Positions 33,502 to 44,589 of a DNA stretch of 64,000 bases are shown here, piece by piece (position 1 is the first letter of the stretch; each line of letters starts with the position of its first letter). The position numbers and the translations under genes were made by a program. The notes beneath the pieces were generated by a model. That model ran no database searches. It saw nothing but the letters and a program-made list of their open reading frames with translations, and was not told where the DNA came from. Origin of the DNA: Bacillus litorisediminis (lineage in GTDB: Bacteria > Bacillota > Bacilli > Bacillales > JC228); NCBI RefSeq assembly GCF_022808645.1, contig NZ_JAKZKT010000019.1, positions 1 to 64,000 of the forward strand, in the 5' to 3' direction.

Positions 33502-34119
33502 ATGAAAGTAAAAATTTGCGGATTATCGGATGAACAGGCCGTTTACGCTGCTGTTTCTAACGGCGCAGATGCAATTGGCTTTGTTTTTGCCAAAAGTAAA
33601 AGAAAAGTTGATCCCTACACAGTTGCAGATATAACGAAAGCTGTTCCTGCAAGTGTTCAAAAAGTCGGAGTATTTGTCAACGAAACGAAAGAGAATATTG
33701 AGGAAATCGCGCAACTGTGCAGGCTCGACCTTATACAATTGCATGGAGATGAAAGTGAAGAGTTTGCGACCAGCTTGTCTTATCCTATTATTAAGGCATT
33801 TGGCATCAGCAGCCAGGAAGATTTAGAAAGGGCGAAATCCTATCCGGCGGAATATGTGCTACTCGATAGTCCTAAAGGTAAATATCGGGGCGGGAATGGG
33901 ACTTCATTTGATTGGAATCTTCTCAAAAGGTCCGATTTCCCACAAAAAATCATTATTGCGGGCGGACTCAATGAACATAATGTGCAAAGTTTGCTTGATA
34001 AGGTAACCCCTTTTATGGTCGATGTCTCAAGTGGTGTCGAAACGGACGGGAAGAAAGATTTAAATAAAATAAAAAGATTCATAGAAAAAGTAAAACAGAC
34101 AGAGGAGGCAGTAGAATGA
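33502..34119 (+). CDS. trpF: Phosphoribosylanthranilate isomerase
   Basis: A 205-residue TIM-barrel enzyme performing the Amadori rearrangement between TrpD and TrpC steps. It begins [14 protein letters not shown] with the active-site Cys in KICG; the acid is expected in [15 protein letters not shown] near the C-terminus. I chose the ATG at 33502 (after AAAAGGG), six bases beyond the trpC stop; an in-frame GTG at 33493 would overlap it. The stop codon overlaps the trpB start. Confidence 0.95.
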   Translation: MKVKICGLSDEQAVYAAVSNGADAIGFVFAKSKRKVDPYTVADITKAVPASVQKVGVFVNETKENIEEIAQLCRLDLIQLHGDESEEFATSLSYPIIKAFGISSQEDLERAKSYPAEYVLLDSPKGKYRGGNGTSFDWNLLKRSDFPQKIIIAGGLNEHNVQSLLDKVTPFMVDVSSGVETDGKKDLNKIKRFIEKVKQTEEAVE

Positions 34120-35321
34120 AACCATATACATTACCAAACCAGACAGGTCATTTTGGAAAATTTGGGGGACGCTATATTCCAGAAACTCTGATGCAGGCAG
34201 TCCTTGAATTAGAGGATGCTTATAAGGCGGCACAGGAAGATCCGGACTTTCAAAAAGAGCTTGATTACTATTTAAAACAGTATGTCGGACGGGAAACTCC
34301 CCTTTATTTTGCTGAACACTTAACGAAGCAAGTCGCGGGTGCAAAGATTTATTTAAAACGGGAAGATTTAAACCATACGGGTGCCCATAAAATTAACAAC
34401 ACAATTGGTCAGGCATTACTGGCAGTCAGGATGGGGAAAAGAAAGATTGTTGCAGAAACAGGAGCGGGACAGCATGGTGTTGCCACGGCAACGGTTTGTG
34501 CCCTTTTAAACTTAGAATGTGTCGTGTTTATGGGGTCTGAAGATGTTCGCAGACAAAGGCTGAACGTATTTAGAATGGAGCTTCTCGGTGCGAAAGTGGT
34601 AAGCGTAGAGCAAGGGAGCGGAACACTAAAAGATGCGGTGAATGAAGCATTGCGATATTGGGTGACAAATGTGGAAGATACCCATTATATTATTGGTTCT
34701 GTTTTAGGGCCTCATCCATTTCCTAAAATCGTTCGTGATTTTCAAAGTGTAATAGGAAAAGAGACAAAAGAACAGATATTACGTAAAGAAGGGAAGCTCC
34801 CTGATGCGATTGTTGCCTGCATTGGCGGAGGAAGCAACGCGATTGGTATGTTTTATCCGTTTATTGAGGAAGAGAATGTAAAGCTATATGGAATTGAAGC
34901 CGCTGGTTCGGGGATTGAAACCGGTCTCCATGCCGCATCATTGACTGAAGGAAAAGTTGGAGTTCTACATGGTTCGATGATGTATCTCCTGCAAAATGAA
35001 GACGGGCAGATTCAAGAAGCTCATTCGATTTCAGCGGGATTGGATTATCCTGGAGTTGGTCCAGAACATAGCTATCTGCATGAGGCCGGAAGAGTCCAAT
35101 ATCATTCCATTACGGATGAGGAAGCTTTGGAAGGGTTTCAGCTTCTTTCCAAAACAGAAGGGATTATTCCAGCCTTAGAAAGCTCACATGCTGTTGCCTA
35201 CGCAGTTAAGCTTGCAAAAGTGATGGATCCCGACCAGTCTTTAGTAATCTGTCTCTCAGGACGCGGTGATAAAGATGTAGAACAAGTGAAATCCTTTTTA
35301 GGGGGCCGGGCAAATGGGTAA
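34116..35321 (+). CDS. trpB: Tryptophan synthase beta chain
   Basis: A 401-residue PLP enzyme that joins indole and serine. The PLP lysine is K92 in HTGAHKINN; other motifs are [35 protein letters not shown] and CLSGRGDKD. The ATG at 34116 overlaps the trpF stop by four bases. It is the usual TrpB1 form that pairs with TrpA. Confidence 0.98.
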   Translation: MKPYTLPNQTGHFGKFGGRYIPETLMQAVLELEDAYKAAQEDPDFQKELDYYLKQYVGRETPLYFAEHLTKQVAGAKIYLKREDLNHTGAHKINNTIGQALLAVRMGKRKIVAETGAGQHGVATATVCALLNLECVVFMGSEDVRRQRLNVFRMELLGAKVVSVEQGSGTLKDAVNEALRYWVTNVEDTHYIIGSVLGPHPFPKIVRDFQSVIGKETKEQILRKEGKLPDAIVACIGGGSNAIGMFYPFIEEENVKLYGIEAAGSGIETGLHAASLTEGKVGVLHGSMMYLLQNEDGQIQEAHSISAGLDYPGVGPEHSYLHEAGRVQYHSITDEEALEGFQLLSKTEGIIPALESSHAVAYAVKLAKVMDPDQSLVICLSGRGDKDVEQVKSFLGGRANG

Positions 35322-36099
35322 AGAACGCATAGAAGCTGCCTTACAGAACGTATTAAGTCAAGGGGATAAAGCATTTGTACCGTATATAATGGCCGGAGAC
35401 GGCGGATTAAATATGTTAGAAAAAAAGCTTTTATTTTTGCAAGACAATGGAGCGACGCTTATCGAGCTTGGCGTTCCATTTTCAGATCCTGTTGCTGACG
35501 GACCGACAATCCAGGCTGCCGGTATTCGTGCACGATCAGGCGGGGCAACGTTAGAAAAGATACTGAATCAATTAAAATCGATCAGAAATCATATTCATGT
35601 TCCTATAGTCCTGATGACTTATATCAATCCATTGCTGCAATTTGGGATTGAGCGGCTCGTTAAGGAAGCATCAGAAGCAGGGGTAGATGGATTCATAATT
35701 CCCGATGTTCCAATCGAAGAAGAAGATATCATAGCGCCACAGTTAAAGCGTGCCGGAATCGCCTTGATTCAATTGGTTAGCGTTACCAGCCCAATTGAAA
35801 GAATAAAAAGAATAGTAAACCAGTCGGACGGATTTGTTTACGCTGTAACGGTAGCAGGGATAACAGGTGCAAGGAAGTCTCTTCAATCGAGGCTGCATCA
35901 ATATTTGGAGTCGGTTAAAAAAGTCAGTTCGCTCCCTGTGCTTGCCGGATTTGGTATTTCGACACCCGAACATGTAAGAGACACAACTCAATATTGTGAC
36001 GGGGTTGTGGTAGGAAGCAAAGTTATTGATCTATTACAAGAAGGAAATCAGGATGAATTAATTTCGCTAATGAAAGCGAGTCAAAAGATTAGGCAATAG
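35314..36099 (+). CDS. trpA: Tryptophan synthase alpha chain
   Basis: A 261-residue TIM-barrel enzyme that releases indole from indole-glycerol phosphate and channels it to TrpB. Motifs [31 protein letters not shown] (catalytic Glu and Asp), [11 protein letters not shown] and [10 protein letters not shown] are present. The ATG at 35314 overlaps trpB by eight bases. It ends the operon and is followed by a terminator. Confidence 0.97.
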   Translation: MGKERIEAALQNVLSQGDKAFVPYIMAGDGGLNMLEKKLLFLQDNGATLIELGVPFSDPVADGPTIQAAGIRARSGGATLEKILNQLKSIRNHIHVPIVLMTYINPLLQFGIERLVKEASEAGVDGFIIPDVPIEEEDIIAPQLKRAGIALIQLVSVTSPIERIKRIVNQSDGFVYAVTVAGITGARKSLQSRLHQYLESVKKVSSLPVLAGFGISTPEHVRDTTQYCDGVVVGSKVIDLLQEGNQDELISLMKASQKIRQ

Positions 36100-36105
36100 C
36101 AAAAT

Positions 36106-36135
36106 GGCAGTACCTAAAAAAAGGTACTGCCTTTG
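36106..36135 (+). terminator. Terminator of the trp operon
   Basis: A 10-bp perfect stem GGCAGTACCT/AGGTACTGCC with a six-A loop is followed by a short T stretch. Confidence 0.75.
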
Positions 36136-36312
36136 AATGTATAGGAGTATAGATGGGCTGGCAAAAAAGAAATAATGACAGCTTCGTCTCTTAATAGCTG
36201 AAAAAAAAGTAATGTGAGAATCGACTTTATGTTCATTTATTGCAAAATCATTTATTATAATGTCAAACGATTGTTCGAAATTACTTTGTGAAATGGGAGA
36301 GAGTGTTAGAGG

Positions 36313-37377
36313 ATGGATTGTACACTGCAGCATTATATAAAGGATAAACAAAACTATATTCTTATTGACGTTCGCTCCCCGCAAGAGTATAAAGAAGGGC
36401 ACATCCCGGATGCAATCAATGTTCCTTTATTCACGAATGAGGAAAGAGCTAAGGTTGGAACCACCTATAAACTGCAAGGAAAGCAGCAGGCTCAATGGCT
36501 AGGCATGGAGATTGTTTCCCCTAAAATACCAGACCTTTTGAATCAAATTAAACGGGTAGCAGAAAAGGGGAAAATCCCTTTAATATATTGCTTTCGCGGT
36601 GGGTTAAGATCAAGATCGGTTGCACAATTTTGTGAGTTATCAGGTTTGTCTGTTTCAAGATTAGTGGGAGGCTATAAAGAATACAGAACGTATATTTCAG
36701 GGACCCTTGAGCAGCTGATTCCTGAGAAAGCTTTTGTTTTGCATGGATTAACGGGCACGGGGAAAACCGAGATCCTGAAGTGCCTTAAAGAAAAAGGCTT
36801 GCCTGTGGTGGATCTTGAAGAGCTCGCAGGCCATAGAGGATCTCTCTTTGGTCATATAGGCTTAGAAGTCAATTCGCAAAGAATGTTTGATGCTTACCTT
36901 TATGAAACATTGATCGAGATTCAGTCGCACTCCTATTTTATTATGGAAGCCGAGAGTAAAAGAATAGGAAATTCTGTGTTACCCGAACGATTATTGCAAG
37001 TTAAAAAAACAGGAATTCCCATTATCATTAATTGTTCTTTTGAGAATAGGGTAAAAAGAATTATAAATGAATATATTGTTCCCTATGAACAGGAGGAATG
37101 GTTTAAGGCTGCTGTAGAGGAGATACTAGTAAGGCTGTGGAAATACATGCGGGGACAATCAATATGCAAGGATATGAAAGATTCCTGGCAGAAAAAAGAC
37201 TACCACCAGTTTGTTTCATTGCTGCTGGAACATTACTATGACCCTAAGTATCTTCACAAACAAAAGGATTATGATATGGAGACTGGAAGGGTATATACAG
37301 TGGACTCAGACCATATTAATGAGGCTGCTCTGGCTATTGAAAAAATTGTATCAAAAACAGAATTACACATACGCTAA
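36313..37377 (+). CDS. mnmH: tRNA 2-selenouridine synthase
   Basis: A 354-residue enzyme (SelU/YbbB) that replaces sulfur by selenium in the wobble 2-thiouridine of certain tRNAs through a geranylated intermediate. The N-terminal rhodanese domain (1-130) has the signature IYCFRGGLRS with active Cys93. The C-terminal part is a P-loop domain with GLTGTGKT at 145-152 and EELAGHRGSLFGHIG. The ATG at 36313 follows GGGAGAGAG. The reaction needs selenophosphate from SelD, whose gene is not in this window. It is monocistronic with its own terminator. Confidence 0.92.
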   Translation: MDCTLQHYIKDKQNYILIDVRSPQEYKEGHIPDAINVPLFTNEERAKVGTTYKLQGKQQAQWLGMEIVSPKIPDLLNQIKRVAEKGKIPLIYCFRGGLRSRSVAQFCELSGLSVSRLVGGYKEYRTYISGTLEQLIPEKAFVLHGLTGTGKTEILKCLKEKGLPVVDLEELAGHRGSLFGHIGLEVNSQRMFDAYLYETLIEIQSHSYFIMEAESKRIGNSVLPERLLQVKKTGIPIIINCSFENRVKRIINEYIVPYEQEEWFKAAVEEILVRLWKYMRGQSICKDMKDSWQKKDYHQFVSLLLEHYYDPKYLHKQKDYDMETGRVYTVDSDHINEAALAIEKIVSKTELHIR

Positions 37378-37405
37378 AAAGAGCACCTTCGTAGGTGTTC
37401 TTTTA
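37378..37405 (+). terminator. Terminator after mnmH
   Basis: A 9-bp stem AGAGCACCT/AGGTGTTCT with a TCGT loop starts just past the stop codon and is followed by four Ts. Confidence 0.7.
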
Positions 37406-37640
37406 ATGTCCTTCAAAAAAGGAAATACTGCATGATAGTTTATGAAATTAGTTGGATTTATTAATAAGAAACTATTGGCATTTTGCCCCATTAGTAGTAA
37501 GATTGTATCGGTTGAAGAAAACGATTAGAAATATTTTCTCAAAAAAATTTACAGCTGTATTTTCTTGTATTTTTCAACCGTGAGTAAGATAGAATCTTTT
37601 GAAAAGTCTTACTATTTGGAAGTGTTTTTTTTCCTTTGTA

Positions 37641-37685
37641 GATAACGCTTTACAGTGATAAAATAACAATGTGAAAGCGTTTATC
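37641..37685 (+). promoter_or_regulatory. Two cre-like sites before odhA
   Basis: TGTGAAAGCGTTTATC (37670-37685) and, inverted, TGTAAAGCGTTATC (37641-37654) both resemble the CcpA cre consensus. They lie about 100 bases before odhA, where carbon-catabolite control of a TCA-cycle gene would be expected. The rest of 37406-37784 holds no gene that I can see. Confidence 0.4.
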
Positions 37686-37784
37686 TTACATTACAATAAT
37701 TTTTTCACATACCGTTCAAAAAGTTTAGAAAAATAAAATCGTGGGAATGGTATGGCAGAATACTACTTGGAGGGTTCATTAATC

Positions 37785-40628
37785 ATGAGTAAAGGTGCTG
37801 GACGCCTTATCAGTCCGTGGGAAAAATTTCACGGTCCGAACCTAGGCTATATTATGGAAGCCTATGAATCATATTTACAAAATCCAGATGATGTCGACCC
37901 AGAATTGGTTGCCTTATTTAAGGAATGGGGGGCACCTGTTATTACAGACGGGGATCCTTCAGAAACCAACGTAAGCTTCCAAACCAGTTTTACACAGGGG
38001 GTATCACCAGATCAGCTCCTAAAAGCTGTTCAGGCAGTTAAACTAGCAGAAAATATCCGTTCCTACGGACACTTAGCTGCTGACATTAATCCGCTTCAAA
38101 ATCAAGAAAAAGATACATCCAGAATGGAGCTTGGAGAATATGGGCTAACAGAAGAAGATCTTCGCGGTTTGCCAAGTACGTTCATTATACAAAATCCTCC
38201 CAAGGCTGTAAAAAATGCTTTGGATGCGATTGAACATCTAAAGCGGGTGTATACGAGATCATTAGCATTTGAATTGCATCATGTACATGATCAAGAGGAG
38301 AAAAACTGGCTTAGAAACATGGTCGAATCTGAAGACTATTTCCCAGCCATTACTCCTGAGAAACAAAAAGAGATGTTGAAGCGTCTAGCCGAAGTAGAAG
38401 GCTTTGAAAGCTTTTTACACCGCACATTTGTCGGGCAAAAACGTTTTAGTATTGAAGGGGTAGATACACTTGTTCCTCTTCTAGATGAAATTATATCAGA
38501 ATCGGTGCAAAGCGGTGCTTCTAATGTCAATATCGGTATGGCACACCGCGGCCGTCTGAATGTATTGGCACATGTGTTAGGGAAGCCGTATGAAATGATT
38601 TTTGCTGAATTCCAGCATGCTCCTAACAAAGACCTTGTTCCATCTGAAGGTTCCATTGGAATCAATTACGGTTGGACAGGTGACGTAAAATACCATTTAG
38701 GATTAGATCGCCAAATTAAGAGTGATAATGTCCAAAAAGCCCGAATTACTTTAGCGAATAACCCAAGTCACCTCGAATTTGTTAATCCGATTGTGGTTGG
38801 GTATACTCGTGCGGCACAAGAAAAACGGAATAAAGCCGGTTTCCCTGATCAGGATACAACCTCTTCCTTTGCGATATTGATTCATGGAGATGCAGCATTT
38901 CCGGGACAAGGAATCAATGCCGAAACACTAAACCTCAGTAAATTAAGAGGATATCATACAGGCGGTACCATTCATATTATTGCAAACAATATGATTGGGT
39001 TTACAACCGAAAGCGAAGATTCACGTTCTACTAAGTATGCGAGTGACTTAGCGAAAGGTTACGAAATTCCAATTGTACACGTAAATGCAGATGATCCCGA
39101 AGCTGTGTTAGCTGCTGCTCATTTTGCAACCCTATATCGTAAGACATTCCAAAAGGATTTCTTAATCGATTTAATAGGATATCGCCGCTATGGACACAAC
39201 GAAATGGATGAACCTGTTGCCACAAATCCATTGATGTATAAGATTATTCATAATCGCCCTACGATTAAAAACCTTTATTTTGAAACATTAAAACAAAAAG
39301 GAATCGTAAATGACAGCGAATTAAAAGAGATTGAACAATCAATCGAATCTAAGTTAAAAGCGGCCTATGAAAAAGTTCCAAAAAGCAGTGAAGATTTTGA
39401 TACGGAAATGAGACCTCCAGAGATCGTTGAAAAAGGGTTTCCAAAGATCAAGACATCGGTAGATGAAAAAACACTGACTGCTTTAAATGAAGACCTTTTA
39501 AAATGGCCAGCAGGATTCAAAGTGTTTAATAAACTTGAAAAAATCTTAAAACGTCGTTCAAAAGCCTTTGCAGAAGGAAAAATTGACTGGGCTCATGCAG
39601 AAGCACTTGCCTTTGCAAGTATCATTTCTGAGGGGACGCCAATTCGTCTTACAGGGCAAGACTCTGAAAGAGGAACGTTTGCTCATCGTCACCTTGTATT
39701 ACATGATAGCGAGACTGGTGAAGTATTCTCGCCATTGCATAACTTGCCAAACGGAAAAGCAAGCTTCGCAATTCATAATAGCCCGCTATCTGAAGCAGGT
39801 GTATTAGGATTTGAATATGGCTATAACGTTTATGCTCCAGAAACACTTGTACTTTGGGAAGCTCAATTTGGAGATTTTGCTAACACGGCTCAAGTCATGT
39901 TTGATCAATTCATTGCAGCCGGGCGTGCAAAGTGGGGTCAAAAATCGGGGTTAGTGATGCTCTTGCCTCATGGATATGAAGGACAGGGTCCAGAACACTC
40001 CAGTGCCCGCTTAGAACGTTTCTTACAATTGGCAGCTGAAAATAACTGGACGGTAGCCAATCTTTCGAATGCTGCACAATATTTTCATATTTTAAGACGT
40101 CAAGCCTTAATGCTGCAAAAAGAAGAAATTCGTCCATTAGTTTTAATGTCACCAAAGAGTTTATTAAGACATCCTTTAGCTTCAGCAGCATCAGCTGACT
40201 TAAGTGAAGGTCAATTCCAGCCGATAGTGAATCAGCCTGGTTCCGGGGAAAACCCAGACAAAGTTGAACGTCTTCTTATCGGATCAGGTAAAGTTATGAT
40301 TGATGTTGAAGAAGAAATGAGTAAGAAAGATGCTGACTTTAGCTGGCTTCATGTAGCAAGATTAGAAGAAATATACCCATTCCCTATGTCTGACATGAGA
40401 ACACTCATTTCAACTTATAAGAACCTGAAAGAAATTGTTTGGATTCAGGAAGAACCTAAAAATATGGGGGCTTGGAGCTTTGTAGAACCTCGTATTAAGG
40501 AATTGGCTCCAAAAGGAGCAGAAGTAAAATATGTTGGACGCCGCAGAAGATCTAGTACGGCTGAAGGAGATCCGATTGTTCATAAGAAAGAACAAGCTCG
40601 TATCATTACTGAAGGAATCACACGCTAA
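37785..40628 (+). CDS. odhA: 2-oxoglutarate dehydrogenase E1 component
   Basis: A 947-residue thiamine-diphosphate enzyme that decarboxylates 2-oxoglutarate in the TCA cycle. Recognisable blocks are [19 protein letters not shown] at the N-terminus, [34 protein letters not shown] with the magnesium/ThDP site following, [24 protein letters not shown] and [23 protein letters not shown]. The ATG at 37785 follows GGAGGG; an in-frame ATG 33 bases upstream is less likely. It is followed 21 bases later by odhB. Confidence 0.98.
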   Translation: MSKGAGRLISPWEKFHGPNLGYIMEAYESYLQNPDDVDPELVALFKEWGAPVITDGDPSETNVSFQTSFTQGVSPDQLLKAVQAVKLAENIRSYGHLAADINPLQNQEKDTSRMELGEYGLTEEDLRGLPSTFIIQNPPKAVKNALDAIEHLKRVYTRSLAFELHHVHDQEEKNWLRNMVESEDYFPAITPEKQKEMLKRLAEVEGFESFLHRTFVGQKRFSIEGVDTLVPLLDEIISESVQSGASNVNIGMAHRGRLNVLAHVLGKPYEMIFAEFQHAPNKDLVPSEGSIGINYGWTGDVKYHLGLDRQIKSDNVQKARITLANNPSHLEFVNPIVVGYTRAAQEKRNKAGFPDQDTTSSFAILIHGDAAFPGQGINAETLNLSKLRGYHTGGTIHIIANNMIGFTTESEDSRSTKYASDLAKGYEIPIVHVNADDPEAVLAAAHFATLYRKTFQKDFLIDLIGYRRYGHNEMDEPVATNPLMYKIIHNRPTIKNLYFETLKQKGIVNDSELKEIEQSIESKLKAAYEKVPKSSEDFDTEMRPPEIVEKGFPKIKTSVDEKTLTALNEDLLKWPAGFKVFNKLEKILKRRSKAFAEGKIDWAHAEALAFASIISEGTPIRLTGQDSERGTFAHRHLVLHDSETGEVFSPLHNLPNGKASFAIHNSPLSEAGVLGFEYGYNVYAPETLVLWEAQFGDFANTAQVMFDQFIAAGRAKWGQKSGLVMLLPHGYEGQGPEHSSARLERFLQLAAENNWTVANLSNAAQYFHILRRQALMLQKEEIRPLVLMSPKSLLRHPLASAASADLSEGQFQPIVNQPGSGENPDKVERLLIGSGKVMIDVEEEMSKKDADFSWLHVARLEEIYPFPMSDMRTLISTYKNLKEIVWIQEEPKNMGAWSFVEPRIKELAPKGAEVKYVGRRRRSSTAEGDPIVHKKEQARIITEGITR

Positions 40629-40649
40629 TCATATAAGGGGGACATAAGA

Positions 40650-41891
40650 GTGGCAGAAGTAAAAGTGCCAGAGCTTGCCGAATCTATTACAGAAGGTACA
40701 ATTGCTCAGTGGCTTAAAAAACCAGGTGAATATGTGGAAAAAGGAGAATATATCGTTGAACTTGAAACAGATAAAGTTAACGTTGAAATTATCTCCGAAG
40801 AAGCAGGTGTGCTAAAAGAACAGCTTAAAGAAGAAGGCGATACTGTATTAGTAGGAGAGGTTATTGCTATTGTAGATAATGCTGCTTCTCCTGCAGCCGG
40901 GGCTCCAGCTGCAGAAGTGCCTGTTGCCGCGGAACCTAAAGAACAGCCAAAAGAAGCGGTAAAACAACCAGTTCCAGCGGCAGCAACGGAAACTACAGCG
41001 AACAATCGCCCAATTGCTTCACCGGCTGCACGTAAGCTAGCTCGTGAGAAAGGGATTGATTTAAGCCAAGTTCCTACAGTTGATCCGCTAGGAAGAGTAA
41101 GAAAACAAGATGTGGATTCTTATCAAAATCAGCCGGCTCCGGTTCCAGGTAAGCCTGCAGCTGCTGCCGTGCCTGCTGTAGATGTGTTGGATGCCAAGCC
41201 AGTTGAAAGAATCAAAATGTCTCGCCGCCGTCAAACGATTGCGAAACGTCTGGTAGATGTTCAGCATACAGCAGCGATGTTAACTACTTTTAACGAAGTT
41301 GATATGACTGCAGTTATGGAAGTAAGAAAGCGTCGTAAAGATCAATTCCAGGCTGAACATGATGTTAAATTAGGCTTCATGTCATTCTTTACAAAAGCTG
41401 TGACGGTTGCACTTAAGAAATTCCCATTATTAAATGCGGAAATTGATGGCGATGAAATTATCAAGAAAAACTTCTATGATATCGGTATTGCTGTCTCAAC
41501 TGATGAAGGTTTAATCGTACCGGTTGTTCGCGATACAGACCGTAAGTCTTTTGCGGAGATTGAAAGAGACATCGCAGATCTAGCTAAAAAAGCACGTGAG
41601 AAAAAACTGGGCCTTGCTGAACTTCAAGGCGGTACTTTCACAATTACAAACGGAGGAACATTTGGTTCCCTTCTTTCAACACCGATCTTAAATGCTCCAC
41701 AGGTTGGTATTCTTGGAATGCATGCGATTCAAAATAGACCAGTTGCGATTGAGGATAGAATTGAAATCCGTCCAATGATGTACATTGCCCTATCCTATGA
41801 CCACAGAATCGTTGATGGAAAAGAAGCGGTAAGCTTCCTTGTAAAAGTTAAACAGCTGCTAGAAGATCCAGAGCAATTGCTTCTAGGTTAA
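40650..41891 (+). CDS. odhB: Dihydrolipoyl succinyltransferase (E2 of 2-oxoglutarate dehydrogenase)
   Basis: A 413-residue core enzyme of the complex. The N-terminal lipoyl domain (1-77) carries the lipoylated Lys in ETDKVNVE. A Pro/Ala-rich linker (80-120) leads to the E1/E3-binding domain (about 125-160: [19 protein letters not shown]), a second linker and the catalytic domain, which ends with [16 protein letters not shown] containing the active His and Asp. The GTG at 40650 follows AAGGGGGAC. It closes the operon, with a terminator just beyond. Confidence 0.98.
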   Translation: MAEVKVPELAESITEGTIAQWLKKPGEYVEKGEYIVELETDKVNVEIISEEAGVLKEQLKEEGDTVLVGEVIAIVDNAASPAAGAPAAEVPVAAEPKEQPKEAVKQPVPAAATETTANNRPIASPAARKLAREKGIDLSQVPTVDPLGRVRKQDVDSYQNQPAPVPGKPAAAAVPAVDVLDAKPVERIKMSRRRQTIAKRLVDVQHTAAMLTTFNEVDMTAVMEVRKRRKDQFQAEHDVKLGFMSFFTKAVTVALKKFPLLNAEIDGDEIIKKNFYDIGIAVSTDEGLIVPVVRDTDRKSFAEIERDIADLAKKAREKKLGLAELQGGTFTITNGGTFGSLLSTPILNAPQVGILGMHAIQNRPVAIEDRIEIRPMMYIALSYDHRIVDGKEAVSFLVKVKQLLEDPEQLLLG

Positions 41892-41900
41892 TCAAAAGAA

Positions 41901-41940
41901 AAAACCCCTTGGTAACTTGGTTACTAAAGGGGTTTTTCTT
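41901..41940 (+). terminator. Terminator of odhAB
   Basis: AAAACCCCTT pairs with AAGGGGTTTT around a GGTAAC/GTTACT inner helix, then Ts. Confidence 0.88.
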
Positions 41941-42073
41941 TTACCAATCTCTCCGCCTGAAGATGTACGGTTTTTCTGCCTGAGGAAGGAATTGAATTCA
42001 ATCGGTTAGCCGATGAGACATTTTTATAAGAGCCTTACAATGAGGGTAGTAAACAAAGGGGAGAGATGAATAA

Positions 42074-42214
42074 ATGTATCATAGCGACTATGTTCATTTG
42101 TATTTATATAACCAGTATGCAGAAGCAATTAATAAAATATACAGGGATAGATGCTATAAGAAAGATAGCTTTTTTGAAAAGTATACCTCAATGTTATCTA
42201 AAATTTGGAGCTGA
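42074..42214 (+). CDS. Hypothetical 46-residue protein
   Basis: A short frame beginning MYHSDYVHLYLYNQYAEAI, rich in Tyr and Lys, with a well-placed GGGGAGAG site eight bases before the ATG. It ends MLSKIWS. No family recognised. The amphipathic tyrosine-rich helix-like composition and good translation signal make it plausible, but its length leaves doubt. Confidence 0.45.
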   Translation: MYHSDYVHLYLYNQYAEAINKIYRDRCYKKDSFFEKYTSMLSKIWS

Positions 42215-42450
42215 TAAAGTTGACGGGGAACGATAACAGATGATGATGTGCCCGGAATAAGAGGCAAGAGTTCCGAAAAATAGGTAATGAGTTTAGAAAA
42301 ACGGCACTCAAGTTCCAGATAAAAGGTAATAATGACCTGAAATCCCTCTGTAGACCCGAAAACAATTTGAGTAAATGTAAGAAAAGCTCCTAATTGAGAG
42401 CTGAGTCCCTATAAAATGGTACTCAGTTCCAATTTTTTGACAAAATCTGA
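42215..42450. repeat. Degenerate intergenic repeat region
   Basis: Between the 46-residue frame and the next gene, the motif GTTCCgaaaaataGGTAatgag recurs in worn form (near 42271, 42312 and in inverted or altered form to about 42435). No gene is evident. It is too diverged to define a clean unit by eye. Confidence 0.35.
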
Positions 42451-42578
42451 CCCTCTGAAGGACTAGATGATTTTTCACTAATATAAACGAAGTCCATATC
42501 AATACTTTTACAATAAGTTGAGGAATAGAGGGTCTTTCCATTATACTATTAGTAAGATTGTTATTTAGGAGGATTAAC

Positions 42579-42782
42579 ATGCAGCATCTATCATGGGCCA
42601 ACAAACCAACGATTAAACAAGTAAAATGTGTACATACAGACGCTAAAAAATACATGGTTGAAAATGTGTTAACACCTGGAAAAACATATGAAGTAAAAAA
42701 TGAAACCGAAGAATTTTATTTTGTGGTAGATGATACAGGACAGGTAGGCGGCTTCTATAAAGATTATTTTGAAGAAGTGTAG
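42579..42782 (+). CDS. Small conserved DUF6501-like protein
   Basis: A 67-residue protein with the sequence features KQVKCVHTDAKKYMVENVLTPGK, YEVKNETEEFYFVVDDTG and VGGFYKDYF. This looks like a small beta-barrel family found across Bacillus that I know as DUF6501; the role is unknown. The ATG at 42579 follows TTAGGAGG. The next gene starts 84 bases later on the same strand and may be co-transcribed. Confidence 0.72.
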   Translation: MQHLSWANKPTIKQVKCVHTDAKKYMVENVLTPGKTYEVKNETEEFYFVVDDTGQVGGFYKDYFEEV

Positions 42783-42865
42783 GACCTTTGCTATATGAAA
42801 AGTTGCCATTAGGCTTTGTGGCAGCTTTTTTATTATATTTTAAAAGAAAATGGGGGATTAAACTA

Positions 42866-43771
42866 ATGGGAGCTTATCTCTTTGTATATGGGACATTACG
42901 GAAGTATGAAGCTAATCATGAGTACCTTCAAAATAGTAAGTGCCTGGCCAATCAGTCATGGGTTAGAGGGAGTCTATTCGACACGGGTGATGGATATCCC
43001 GCGTTAGTAATAGACAATGAGAAAGAGTATGTATATGGTGAAGTTTATGAAGTGGATGATGAGGCATTAGCAAACATTGATCAATTAGAAGACTACAAGG
43101 CTGACAGAGATGAAAATCTTTATGATCGAGTTGAAATAGATATCTACACAGATCAGGGAGCCATAAAAGGGATCACTTATATCGCAGGGAACCAATGCTC
43201 ATTAAAAACTAAAATAGAGCTTGGTGACTGGAGGGTCTATCAGTTTTTAAAAGAGAAGCCTGGCAAGGTTTATTATTTTGCCTATGGGTCTTGTATGGAC
43301 CAGGAACGATTTAAACAGGCAAAGGCTGATCGCTATTTTCAAAAGGAAGTGGGGGCAGGAATTCTTCACGGATATTCAATGAAATATGCATTTCAGGTAG
43401 ATGATGGGGGAAGAGCCGATATTATTGAGGCTAACGATAGTTTAGAGGGGATTCTTTACGATTGTCCGCAAGATGCGGTTGTTTATTTATTTAAACGTGA
43501 GGGTGTGTATACTCAATCGTACCGTCCAACATTTGTGGATATTCAAGTTGGGGACCAACTTTATCACTCTTGCTTAACTTTTACAGTGGTTCATAAAAAA
43601 GCGGAAATAGCTCCTCCTGTTCATTATGCTAAAGAAATCTTGAGAGGTTCGAAAGGAAAGGTAAGTTCCGCCTATTATAAAAGGCTTATCAGTCATTTAG
43701 AGGAATTAGAATTTGATTTGGCTCATCAGGAGATTAAACCGATTATTACCAGTCAATTTGCAGGAAGCTAG
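42866..43771 (+). CDS. Double-domain gamma-glutamylcyclotransferase-like protein (YkqA type)
   Basis: A 301-residue protein made of two GGCT-fold units. Residues 1-125 start LFVYGTLRKYEANHEYL with DEEALANIDQLEDY, the YtfP/AIG2 pattern whose Glu is the general base. Residues 128-301 start VYYFAYGSCMDQERF and include SLEGILYDCPQDAV. B. subtilis YkqA has the same two-domain plan. Such enzymes cyclise gamma-glutamyl amines or repair gamma-glutamylated products; the substrate here is unknown. The ATG at 42866 follows GGGGGATT. Confidence 0.82.
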   Translation: MGAYLFVYGTLRKYEANHEYLQNSKCLANQSWVRGSLFDTGDGYPALVIDNEKEYVYGEVYEVDDEALANIDQLEDYKADRDENLYDRVEIDIYTDQGAIKGITYIAGNQCSLKTKIELGDWRVYQFLKEKPGKVYYFAYGSCMDQERFKQAKADRYFQKEVGAGILHGYSMKYAFQVDDGGRADIIEANDSLEGILYDCPQDAVVYLFKREGVYTQSYRPTFVDIQVGDQLYHSCLTFTVVHKKAEIAPPVHYAKEILRGSKGKVSSAYYKRLISHLEELEFDLAHQEIKPIITSQFAGS

Positions 43772-43928
43772 AGAAAAATCATGAATTTGAACCATTTATT
43801 TTCGATAACAGTCATCTGGATTATAGTAAAATAGTGTAACTTTCTTGTAATGGAAAGATAGTCTAAACAGTTCTTTATAAAAAATAAGTAATTTGGCACA
43901 AGGAAAAAATCAATTGAATAGGGAATCT

Positions 43929-44005
43929 TTGTAAAAACAAGCTATATAAATATAATAAGGAATTATTTTTTATCCTTGAAAGGAGGGATGTCGATGAATA
44001 AATAA
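43929..44005 (+). promoter_or_regulatory. Promoter and three-codon upstream ORF in a long leader
   Basis: TTGTAA (43929-43934) and TATAAT (43951-43956) are spaced by 16 bases. About 30 bases on, AGGAGGG (43981-43987) precedes ATG AAT AAA TAA (43994-44005), a complete translation signal for a three-codon peptide. About 200 bases of further leader follow before the next gene. No other gene is seen in 43772-44211. Confidence 0.4.
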
Positions 44006-44211
44006 AGGAATTATTGTTAAATCCCCTCTTAGCCTCGGAAAAAGACAACATGAATTAAGAATACGAAGGAAAGCTGTTATGTGTTGTGACGTGCTGTCGG
44101 TAAGGTCTATTTCTGACTGTGTGTGAACAGAATGGATGTGCCACAGAGTTTTGTGCAAAACAGTAACCCGCAGGTATTCGTGTCTTTTAAATTAAAATGA
44201 GGGGTGGTTTT

Positions 44212-44565
44212 ATGTCGTTGTTGTATGGATTCTTGATCGGAAGTTTAATGGGATTGCTGACGCATGCTAAAAGAAATGGAAAAATCATTAAGCCTTACAA
44301 CAAAAAGAGAGTATTTGAGTATGGTTTCTTGTTAGATCTTGTTTTTGGAGGAGTGGCGGCGATTGCCATTGTTACCCTAACCGACCCCACTACAGTAGAA
44401 CAATTAATTTTCACGTCGGTATTAGCTGGTTACGGTGGCGATACGTTAATTGCCAAACTGGAAGAAGCCAAATTAAGTGACGTCCTTAATCAGCTTTTTT
44501 TTCAAGTAGAGATTGAACTAAACGCAGAGCTAACCGTTGAAACACAAAGTCAGGTCCATTCGTAA
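44212..44565 (+). CDS. DUF4257-like membrane protein
   Basis: A 117-residue membrane protein. It begins MSLLYGFLIGSLMGLLTHAKR (first helix), then a basic loop with RNGKIIKPYNKKR, a second helix (FLLDLVFGGVAAIAIVTL), and a third short hydrophobic segment TSVLAGYGGDTLIAKL. This order matches what I know of the Bacillus DUF4257 family, of unknown role. The ATG at 44212 follows GAGGGGTGG. It lies just upstream of a small coiled-coil protein gene and is probably co-transcribed with it. Confidence 0.72.
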   Translation: MSLLYGFLIGSLMGLLTHAKRNGKIIKPYNKKRVFEYGFLLDLVFGGVAAIAIVTLTDPTTVEQLIFTSVLAGYGGDTLIAKLEEAKLSDVLNQLFFQVEIELNAELTVETQSQVHS

Positions 44566-44589
44566 TTTGACAGAATGGAGGGAAACTCT

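Noticed and set aside
43970-44158. A 62-residue minus-strand frame in the leader of the DUF4257-like gene.
   Set aside because: No ribosome site and an implausible composition; it overlaps a leader transcribed on the plus strand.
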